A stretch of 64,000 bases of DNA from Chlorella sorokiniana (Eukaryota; Chlorophyta; Trebouxiophyceae; Chlorellales; Chlorellaceae), in the NCBI GenBank assembly GCA_025917655.1, contig CP084615.1, positions 1,054,001 through 1,118,000 of the forward strand, in the 5' to 3' direction. Below the pieces are notes generated by a model. The model made no database searches, had not been told where the DNA came from, and saw only the letters and a program-made list of their open reading frames with translations. A program made the position numbers and the translations under genes. This document shows positions 56,587 through 64,000 of this stretch, one piece after another (position 1 is the first letter of the stretch; every line of letters begins with the position of its first letter).

Positions 56587-56990
56587 CCGGCACTCAAACG
56601 CGGTGGCCTTGCGTGCCTCGCAGCGCCGAGCGGCCAGGTCGGGCGGTAAGGCAGACGGGGCTGCCCTTCGCCGCTTCGTTGCCCGCTGTCTATCGCTTGC
56701 AAGCTTGTACCCGCAATGAGCTGCATGTCGCGACCGTAGGCGAGCTGTGAAGGACTACTGACGACGCACGTGTCCCCGCCCTCTCCCGGGTCGCCTGGAG
56801 ACCCTGTGAATCTCATGACTGGCCAGTCCACATGCCCAATGACCGCGTCGCACGAATGTTGCAGGCCGTCCCATGTGCTGGGGAGCGCCCGGGCGATGCA
56901 GGTACCATGCACGACATACCGGGGTGCAACAATCTGACATCCTGCAGGGTGACGGTCAATGCTGAGCATGTCACCAATGCAAGGAGTGGC

Positions 56991-58307
56991 TCAGCTCATT
57001 AACGGTGCAATGAAGTTGCGCAAGCAGGCCGCCAGCACGCGGTGGCCCGCGGTGCCGGGGTGCAGCGCGTCGGGCATGAGCCGCTGGCTGATGGACCGCC
57101 TGTCGCCAGCCAGGAAGCGCGGGCCGCAGTCCAGGAAGTGCAGGCGGCCACGGCTGCCTGCCACAAACTTCTTTAGCCGCCGGTTGACGGCGCTCAAGGC
57201 GGGGGTGTAGCTGGAGGGCCAGCGAAAGTCGTTGAGCGACACCGGGGACAGAGCAGTGCCGCTGGTGCTGCCGCGCGGCAGCAGCGCCATCACCACCACC
57301 CGGCTGGACGGCAGCGCAGCTGCAATGTACTCCGCCGCCTGCCGCACCCTGCGGGGCATGCAAGGGACGGGACTCATGTGGCTGGCAGCGGAGCCGGCGC
57401 GTGCCACCCTGCCACCCTGCCAACACCAGCGATCAGGCTAGCAAATGCGTCGCTCCACATGAGGAGGAAAGCTGCATGGAGGTTGCCAGCGCACCTCTTC
57501 ACGACGCCAGGCACAGCTGCCAGTAGCGCCGCGTCCGCTGCACGACCAGACCTGCCCCTAAACGCTGCCCCCAGGTCATTGGTACCTATGAGCAGGACGA
57601 CCACGCCCTGCGCATGGAACAAGGAATGAGTCAGGAGCAGAGGGCTGCCGGCTGCCCTGGCACGGGCGCCTTGGCACAGGCGCACGCAAGCGCACGCTGT
57701 CGGTGCATGCAGCAAACAGACCAGGCAGGCGGCGCTCACTGCCGCAGGGCGCAGCGATGCTGGCGGGTACTGAGCAGCAGGCACATGCAGAGGTGAGGGG
57801 CAGCACCAGATCGCACCTTCTGTGACCTCTTGGGCAGGGCTCCATTCTGGAGGCGCCATTGCAGATTGGCGACTTGATCGCCTGCATGTGGGGATCGATG
57901 TCCAAGCGCGTGGGTGAGGTGCGGTGGAGCCAGGCCTGTGAGGCTGCTCATCAGGGCGGCACACCCGCACACCCACCTGCTATGCCCATCACGCCTGGCC
58001 GCCATCTGCCAAAGTACTTCCGCAGCAGCTGTGGTGCACCGCGGCAGGTGGACCTGACAGTTTCGTTGCACGGCAGACAGTGGTCTGTTCCCCGCCAGGA
58101 CTCCACCAGGCTGTCGCCATACAGCAGCAGGTGGAAGGGCCGGCGCGTCCGCTCTGCCCGCCTCATTTCCCCCAGCTCCCGCTTCCAGCACTTTTCCCAG
58201 TCCTTGTTGAGCAATCGTGGTGCTGGAACTTCTCTTTGGGCTGCACAGAGCACGGCGGCCAGCAAGAGAAGCAGTGCGCGGCAGCAACAGCCAAGCTGGG
58301 GCGGCAT
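56991..58307 (-). CDS. Secreted SGNH (GDSL-type) hydrolase, copy 2
   Basis: The start (ATG at 58307) opens a strong signal peptide, MPPQLGCCCRALLLLLAAVL with CAAQR. The enzyme follows: RRPFHLLLYGDSLVESWRGT and DHCLPCNETVR (block I), APQLLRKYFGRWRPGVMGIA, DQVANLQWRLQNGALPK, VVVLLIGTNDLGAAFRGRSG (block III), RQAAEYIAAALPSSRVVVMA with LLPRG, LHFLDCGPRFLAGDRR and MPDALHPGTAGHRVLAACLR (block V). It shares with copy 1 the GDSxxExWxGTDxCxPC block and LHFLDCGxRFLA, so the pair is a diverged duplication. The two copies point towards each other around a membrane-protein gene. Intron positions look similar. Likely secreted or vacuolar esterase; substrate unknown. Confidence 0.88.
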
Positions 58308-59281
58308 CTTGCTGATTGCCTTACAACAACGCCCAAGAGGTTGAAATACACACCTCGCCTTGGGCAGACCGCAGAATGGTGCAGAATGGCGCCTCTGTGT
58401 ACTGCTGTCCCAAATTCTCTTCCATGTTGAGCATCTTCTCGCTTTTGATACACTTTCCATTACAAATGGACTTAATAATCAAGGATCGACGTACACGTCT
58501 TCGTGCTCAGGTCTGTCCAGGGCAACAACAAGACGAGCGCCGGCGCATTCTTCACAACTTCTTTACAACGCTTGGGAACGAAAGAGCAACTGTTAAGCTG
58601 TCAAAGCCGTAAGGTTCATGATGAAATGGCGGTCAACGGAAGCAGGAGCACGTGCAAAAGTTACTGGTAGAAGGGAATTTGTTGCATCATGTAGTGTTCG
58701 GGCCGCGTGCCGCGTGCTAATAGTGCAGCTGAGGTGCGGAGGGATTGCTGTAAAGGAGGCCGCGCATGGCGTCAGTATGGTCGGCCAAAAGGATTCGGGG
58801 CTCGCGACGTGCAGAGGCCGGATCGCAGCCTGCTGATGAAGAAAGGCCGACCCCAGCGCAGCGGGCGAGCGGTTCTGAGGCCGTCAGGCTGGTCTGGGAC
58901 GTCGCAGAGCTGAGCTGCGGGGCTAATCCAGCCAGCGCGTGGCCATTGCTGCGCTGAGCATGCTGCACTGAAAGCAGTGGCTGTGTGCAAGCCGCTTTCT
59001 GCTCCACCTCAGCGCGCACAGCGCCGTTCACAGGCGGCTGCTCGCTGTCTGCAGCGCAATCCGCAGCACGAATGTGCTCTCGAGGCCGTTGCTGCGGCTC
59101 CTGCACCTCTGCATGCTGCTCGTCGTGCACTCGCCCCTCCGTTCCCTGCTGCTGCTCCTCCGACTGCTGCTGCTCCGCTCCTTGAGGGCGCTTCTCTGCC
59201 CGCTGCTCCCCCGCCCTGCACCTCTGCCCCGCCTGCCGCCGCTGCTCGACTCGCTGCCCATGGTCGGCATGGCCTTGCTGC
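58308..59281. other. Spacer with AT-rich patch
   Basis: Upstream of SGNH copy 2 lies an AT-rich patch (58400-58680) likely to be its promoter. From 58980 on, CAG/CTG triplets keep all minus-strand frames open with Gln/Ser-rich simple sequence. That could be the 3' UTR or an alternative tail of the GT4 gene. No separate gene is supported. Confidence 0.5.
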
Positions 59282-59405
59282 TCATCCTGCTGCTGCTGGG
59301 CTGGCTGCTGCACCCGTCTTGCTGCTGCTGCTCAGCCTGCTGCTGCTGCTGCTGCTGCTCAGCCTGCTGCTGCTCGCGTCGTCTCTGCTCCTGCTGCTGC
59401 AAGGA
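59148..59405. repeat. CTG/CAG-rich tract
   Basis: Dense interrupted CTG arrays on the plus strand (longest blocks near 59318-59365). On the minus strand they read as Gln, Ser or Ala runs depending on frame. The tract spans the likely end of the GT4 reading frame. Confidence 0.8.
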
Positions 59406-61871
59406 CCTGCGCTGCTGGTAACTAGACCTGCGCGGGGCCGGCTGCTGCGCGTCGGCGGCGCCGCCCTCGCCCGCGCCGACTGCTGCGACCTGCGCCGCTC
59501 CCCCTCCCCCGCCGCCGCCTCCTCCTGGCGCTGCCGGTCCTGCTCGCGCCGCGCGCGCAGCTGCGCCTGCTGCGCCGCCGCCACGCCCGCGCACGCCTTC
59601 ACCGCGGCGGCCGCCGCCATGCGCGCGTCTGGCAGGGCCTGCAGGCGCAGCGCCGCCAGCTCCTGCCGGCAGGCGGCCAGGCTGTACAGCACCCGCTCCA
59701 GCTCCTGTACCGCCCGCTCCGGGCTGAAGGCCAGCGCCGTCTGGCGCGCCGCGGCCGACAGGCGGGCCGCCAGCGCGCCGTCCTCCAGCACGCTGAGCAC
59801 GGCGTGCGCCAGCTCGGGGGCGTCCCCGGCGGCGCCATCAGGCAGTCCAGGCTGCGGGTGGCGAATGAGCTCACCCCTGCGGTCTCGGTGCACACCACCG
59901 GCAGCCCCGAGGCCATGGCTTCCAGCACCTGGGGGGCGGGGGCAAGGGGCAGGGGGTGGGTGGGCACAGGGGGGACGACATGGTGCGGCGCGGGTCGCAG
60001 GCTCGCCGCGAAGCATGCCCCACTTCATGCCTGCCGAACCCTCGCCCCTCCCCGCTCGCCCCCCACCCTAGGCGCCCCCACCCCCACCACCCCCGGGCCC
60101 CGCCCACCGGCATGCCCCACGCCTCGTACTGGCTGGTGAACAGGAAGCAGTCGTGGCCGCGGTAGAGGGCGGGCAGGCGGTGCTGGGGCGGGTCGACGTG
60201 CAGGCAGACGCGCAGGCCGGCAGCCTGGATGGCCGCCGCCGCCGCCGCCCCCGGCTCCTGCTGGCACACCCAGTGCACCTCCAGCGGGCGGGCGCGGTGC
60301 ACGGCGGCCAGCGCCGCCAGCGCGCAGTCAAAGCCCTTGAGCGCCAGCCCAGGGTTGCCCACCAGCAGCACCGAGGGGCGGCGCTCGCCCGAGGGCGGCG
60401 CGGGGCCCAGCGCGCGCGTGGGGCCGCCAGCAGCTGGGCGTCGCGGGGGCCGGGGCGGAAGCGGTGGCAGTCAACGCCGTTGTGGACCAGCATGCAGGAG
60501 CGGCCAAACTCGCGGCAGATGATGCTCTGCACCGCCTCTGCAGGCGGCAACATGGGGGGGCAAGGGCGTGGTGTCTTTGGTCGAGGGCGGCAGGGCAGGC
60601 AAGAGGCACAGGAGCTGCGCAGGCACTGCGTGCTCTCGGTGCCGGCTGACCCTCGCGCACTTCCATCCCCTCCAACCGACCAATTTCTCGATTTCATTGT
60701 GTTTCACCCACATACCCAGCATGACCTACATCCACTCACAGCATCCCCCAAACGCAACCACACGCCCCCTCGCCCTCGTGTGACGCCCACAGCCGGCGCA
60801 CCCACCCGACACTGCGGCCAGCGCCACGGGCAGGTGCATGGTGGCGTGGAAGAGGGCGTCCTGGTCGCGGGCGCCCCCGCCTCGCGGAAGCGCAGCGGGT
60901 CTCCGAACAGCCACTCGTGGCCTTGCTCGTAGTAGAGCACGGGGGCGGAGGTGGTGGTGAGCCACTCGGGGATCTGCGGGCAGGAGGGGGGTGCAGGGGT
61001 GCACGGGGACCGGGGGACAGGAGTGAGGAACGCATCGGGGGACTGGGGGACAGGAGTGAGGAACGCTTTGGGCTGCTAGCGCCATCCGATGGGAGGCTGT
61101 TTGCCATGCCTGCCGGCGCCCGTGCCGGAAGGAGGGGTGCCGGGCGCGAGGCTGCCGCAGGCGGGGGCGGCTGCCCGCGTGGCTGCCTGCGCGCCTGGTG
61201 GAAGATGCCGGTGACGACGACGTCGCAGTCGTCGACGTCGTACACGTCGCGGAAGCGCTGCCCCGCGCGGCACACCACGTCCGCGTCCACCGCCACGTCG
61301 CTCCAGCGCGGCACCGCGCTCTCCGCCAGCTCAGACCGCGTCAGCGCCACCACGCAGTGCCCCGCGCCCGCAGCAGCCGCATGTGCTCCAGCAGGATCTT
61401 GAGGCCGCCCGTCACCGCGGCGTGCGGCAGGCAGTAGGCCACCTTGAGCTTGCGGGCGGGGGCGAGGCGGCCGCCGTCGGCGCCGTCGCCGCCGCCGCCG
61501 CACTCGGGCGCGGGGGACAGCCTGCTGTGTGCCTGCTGCAGCCAGCTGTCGCCCCAGTCGCACAGGCGGCAGCCCGCCGCCCAAGAGTAGGGGCAACCGC
61601 AGCCTGGGGAGCAGCAGGGGCGGGGGCCAGGCGGCGTCAGTCTGGCGCCTGGGATTGTTTGGAGCTGTGAGCGAGGCTGGCGCAGCAGCCGCACGCACGC
61701 CGCCGCGCTCGACGTGCCAATGATCCCACCTCGATAGTGCAGGGTGGGCCCAAAGGGCAGCAAGGGCGGCGGTGCCTTCAGGCCTGGGGTAGAGGCGCCG
61801 GGAGGGGCGGCGCCGTCGCTCAGCAGCCCGCCGCCAACCACACCCGGCAGGCCCAAGTCGTTGAGGGTCAT
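59282..61871 (-). CDS. GT4-family glycosyltransferase with coiled-coil tail
   Basis: Retaining GT-B glycosyltransferase. Start at ATG 61871 (MTLNDLGLPGVVGGG). The N-terminal Rossmann half has RKLKVAYCLPHAAVTGGLKI and LLEHMRLLRARG, CVVALTRSELAE, DCDVVVTGIFHQ, IPEWLTTTSAPVLYYEQGHE and WLFGDPLRF. The second half has EFGRSCMLVHNGVDCHRFRP, GFDCALAALAAVHRARPLEV, HWVCQQEPG, LPALYRGHDCFLFTSQYEAW with GMP, and VLEAMASGLPVVCTETAG. Across that splice the EX7E nucleotide-sugar motif (EAWGMPVLE) is intact. After SPERAVQELERVLYSLAACR comes an Arg/Gln/Ala-rich coiled coil, unusual for GT4, running into the CAG tract. The stop at 59282 is one of several possible. The N-terminal style (GGLKxLLEH) recalls bacterial GT4 enzymes. 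A frame slip at the CCCC at 61360-61363. Acceptor unknown. Confidence 0.8.
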
Positions 61872-62253
61872 TCGATTTCGGCCCAGGATCACTTGAAACT
61901 CATTTTTGCTATCATCGGACCCCTACTTGCCCACTGAGCGCTCGATGCACGCTGTTGGTGGGTTCCGCAGAAAGCGTGGTAGTGTGTGGGTTTTAAGGGA
62001 CCCGTATAACACGCATACAAATGCTTACGGTACCTGCCAATATCGAGAAAGTGAAGCGGCACGTGCGACTGAGGGCCTAACAACCCAGGATGCCAGCGGG
62101 GCACATAGCGGCCAGGTGCCGCTGGCGAAACGGTGCCTCACTCAGTTGCATGGGTTCCTCACCCAGTTACATGGGTCACGCCACTCAACTGCGCGAAGCG
62201 TAAGATGACATGTGTGGTGCCTGCCGCGCACATGTGCACACACGGTGCGCTGG
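61872..62253. other. Intergenic spacer
   Basis: About 380 bases between the GT4 start and the stop of the next minus-strand gene; it should hold the GT4 promoter and the golgin 3' UTR. The left part is AT-enriched. Two near-identical short segments (CTCAGTTGCATGGGT and CCCAGTTACATGGGTCAC) lie around 62140-62180. Confidence 0.5.
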
Positions 62254-64000
62254 TCAGGGCTGCGCGGGCGCCCGCTCCTGCGCCGCCGTCAGCTGCTCCG
62301 CCATGAACTCAATCTGCTGGCGGTAGTTGGCCCGCATCTCCTCCATGTCCGCCGCAGCCTCCTCCAGCAGCTCCTCCTTCTCCCCCAGCAGCTCCACCGC
62401 CGCAGCCAGGCGCTCCTGCAGGCCGGCCAGGCGCGCCTCGCCGCCGCCGCCGCCGCCGCGCGCGCCGCCTCGCCCGTCGCCGCCTCGGTCGCCGCCCTGA
62501 CCAGCTCCTCGGACAGCCGCTCCCTGGTGGCCTCCAGCTCCCGCACCTGCCGCTGCAGGGCCGCCACCTGCTGGTCGCGCGTGCGCCCCGCGGCGGCGCC
62601 GCCCAGCAGCGCGGAGCGGGCCCCGCCACCGCCGCCCCCACAGCAGGCTGCCCCCACTCTCAGGCTCTCGTCCTCGGCGGCGGCGGCCGGGCGGGCCGCC
62701 GCCGCCGGAGGCCGGCGAGCCAGGCTGGCGGGCGGGGATGCGGGGCTGCCCGCCGCCGCCGCCGCCTCCTGCCCCTCCTTGAGCAGCACCCACTTGAAGC
62801 CAGGGGCTGCCAGTGCCGGTGGGGCATCTGCGCCGCCGTTGCTGTGCTGCGCCTTGGCCTCCGCGGCCTGGAGGGGTGGCAGGGGCATTGCCTGAGAAGG
62901 AGGCCATGACCTCCAGGAAAGCCATGCAGCTTGCTGCCCACGCGCCGACAGCCCCCCCCAGCCGCTGGCCCTCACCCGCAGCGCCGCCAGGGCGGATGCT
63001 TCCCGCGCCTGCAGCGCCTCCACCTGCTGAGCATACACCTTCTCCAGGGTGGCCAGCGAGTCCTGGGCGGAGGCGAGGTCGGAGCGCAGGTGGCCCGCGG
63101 TGGCCTCGGCAGACGCGCGCCGCTGCCGCTCGATGTCGGCGCCCTGCTGCGCCTCCGCCAGCGATCGCCGCGCCGTGGCCAGCTGCGGGGGGGGCGGCGG
63201 GCAGAACTGGGGTGAGGAGCTGTGCGCTGTGGGCGGCAGTGAGGTGGGCCCTGATTGAAGTTGCGCTGGCTGTCGCTGAGCTGTCTGCATGCCTGGAAGG
63301 CCAGCGCCGCCTGGCCGCCTCCTGCACACGCCGCCACCACGCCCCAGCACACCCACCTGGTCGGTGGCCGCCGCCAGGTGCTGCCGGCAGTCCGCCAGCT
63401 CCCGCCCCAGCTGCGCCGCCTGGGCCTCGGCGGCGGCGGCGGCGGCCTCGGCGGCGCGCAGCCGCTGCTGCAGCCCTCGCTCCGCCTCGGCCCACGCCGC
63501 CGCCTGCGCCGCCGCCGCCGCCTGCATGGCCTCCAGCTGCCGCATCAGGGGCTGGGTGGCCTCGGGCAGGCGCGCCGAAGCCTCCTGCTGCCGTGCCTCC
63601 GCCTCGGCGCAGCGCCGCTGCAGCCCAGCAACCTCCCCGCCAGCATCTCCTCGCGCTCGTCGGCGGCAGCGCGCTGCGGCAGGGGGCGGGCGGGAGGCGG
63701 GTGCATGAGCAGGCTTGCCCGGCTGCTGGTGGGCCACGGCGGAGATGGAAAGGACAGAGGGACGAAGGCGCAGCGAGCGGGCGCTGCATGCGGCCAGTCC
63801 TCTGCAGCCGCCTCTTTTCAAGGAGCAGCCACCCGACCACGCACGCACCTGGCGCTCCAACTCCCCCGCATCTCCCCCAGCGCCCCCTCCAGAGCCTCCA
63901 CCCGCGCCTCGGCCTCGCGCAGCCGCGCGCGCCGCCCCGCCTTGGCCGCGTCCGCCGCCCGCGCCTCGGCGGCCGCCGCCGCCTCCCGCGCCTCCCCCAG
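62254..64000 (-). CDS. TMF-like golgin, C-terminal part (runs off the window)
   Basis: Golgins tether vesicles at the Golgi. The visible part is almost all coiled coil: QRRCAEAEARQQEASARLPE, MRQLEAMQAAAAAQAAAWAE, AQLGRELADCRQHLAAATDQ, LATARRSLAEAQQGADIERQ, SDLASAQDSLATLEKVYAQQ, VEALQAREASALAALR, then a Pro/Ala loop with GFKWVLLKEG and QVAALQRQVRELEATRERLS. The C-terminal segment, LQERLAAAVELLGEKEELLE and MEEMRANYRQQIEFMAEQLT, matches the TMF/golgin-candidate-5 C-terminal pattern (ELLGEKEE--EEL--DI-DMK--YR-Q). The protein ends ERAPAQP. The Rab6-binding TMF end is thus present and the N-terminus lies beyond the right edge. One frame slip occurs in the poly-Ala stretch near 62440-62460. The assignment to TMF rests on that short block and is moderate. 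Confidence 0.7.
   Translation of the reverse strand, partial: WGRRGRRRRPPRRGRRTRPRRGGARGCARPRRGWRLWRGRWGRCGGVGAPGACVVGWLLLEKRRLQRTGRMQRPLAAPSSLCPFHLRRGPPAAGQACSCTRLPPAPCRSALPPTSARRCWRGGCWAAAALRRGGGTAAGGFGAPARGHPAPDAAAGGHAGGGGGAGGGVGRGGARAAAAAARRRGRRRRRRGPGGAAGAGAGGLPAAPGGGHRPGGCAGAWWRRVQEAARRRWPSRHADSSATASATSIRAHLTAAHSAQLLTPVLPAAPPAAGHGAAIAGGGAAGRRHRAAAARVCRGHRGPPALRPRLRPGLAGHPGEGVCSAGGGAAGAGSIRPGGAAGEGQRLGGAVGAWAASCMAFLEVMASFSGNAPATPPGRGGQGAAQQRRRRCPTGTGSPWLQVGAAQGGAGGGGGGGQPRIPARQPGSPASGGGGPPGRRRRGREPESGGSLLWGRRWRGPLRAAGRRRRGAHARPAGGGPAAAGAGAGGHQGAAVRGAGQGGDRGGDGRGGARGGGGGGEARLAGLQERLAAAVELLGEKEELLEEAAADMEEMRANYRQQIEFMAEQLTAAQERAPAQP

Noticed and set aside
58717-59313. Gln/Glu-rich minus-strand frame resembling a coiled-coil protein
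   Set aside because: It comes from CAG triplets read in one of several open frames next to the GT4 3' end; no independent start or conserved block.
1-64000. Transposons, retroelements, tRNA and rRNA genes
   Set aside because: I saw no transposase, reverse transcriptase or integrase motif, no long terminal repeats and no cloverleaf-like sequence while reading both strands; short or degraded elements could be missed by eye.

Overview
The window is nuclear DNA from a compact, very GC-rich green alga. The best guess is a trebouxiophyte of the Chlorella/Micractinium clade. The grounds are dense genes split by many short GT-AG introns (about 70-400 bases), plant-type genes (chloroplast fructose-1,6-bisphosphatase, UDP-sugar pyrophosphorylase, R2R3-MYB, an ATXR4-type SET protein, a DUF2301 membrane protein), proteins rich in Ala, Gly and Pro, and Gln runs from CAG repeats. 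There are no operons. I saw no tRNA or rRNA gene, transposon, CRISPR array or viral remnant.

Layout, left to right. 0.2-1.7 kb: two unrecognised small genes (+). 2.1-4.8 kb: a secreted TIM-barrel glycoside-hydrolase-like protein (+). 5.3-7.3 kb: the GPN2-type GTPase (-). 7.9-14.7 kb: a Slo/BK-like potassium channel with two RCK domains (+). 15.4-19.3 kb: an R2R3-MYB factor (+). 20.4-21.6 kb: DTWD1-type tRNA-modifying enzyme (-). 21.8-22.4 kb: V-ATPase subunit F (+). 22.7-26.4 kb: UDP-sugar pyrophosphorylase (-). 26.6-29.0 kb: chloroplast FBPase (+). 29.2-31.3 kb: LUC7-like splicing factor (-). 31.6-36.1 kb: neurochondrin (+). 36.2-37.5 kb: SET methyltransferase (-). 38.0-39.7 kb: mitochondrial NFU1 (+). 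39.7-41.3 kb: a gene-poor spacer with a 102-bp duplication. 41.3-44.9 kb: a glycosyltransferase-methyltransferase fusion (+). 45.1-46.4 kb: DUF2301 (+). 46.5-47.6 kb: PPIH-type cyclophilin (-). 47.9-51.1 kb: M16 metallopeptidase with a Tat-like lumenal presequence (+). 51.4-52.9 kb: GAR1 (+). 53.5-58.3 kb: two SGNH hydrolase paralogues in opposite orientation around a polytopic membrane protein. 59.3-61.9 kb: a GT4 glycosyltransferase (-). 62.3 kb to the end: the C-terminal part of a TMF-like golgin (-).

Most genes are housekeeping and need not act together. Two themes recur. One is sugar and glycan metabolism: FBPase, UDP-sugar pyrophosphorylase, the GT32-methyltransferase fusion, GT4, the GH-like barrel and the SGNH hydrolases. 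The other is compact head-to-head pairs sharing 200-620 bp of divergent promoter. UDP-sugar pyrophosphorylase and FBPase, for example, start only 244 bp apart.

Technical warning: almost every conserved gene loses frame once or more at a run of 3-6 C or G, each time as if one base were absent. This looks like homopolymer under-calling in the assembly rather than pseudogenes. Coordinates given for genes run from start codon to stop codon and include introns; exon edges were read by eye.
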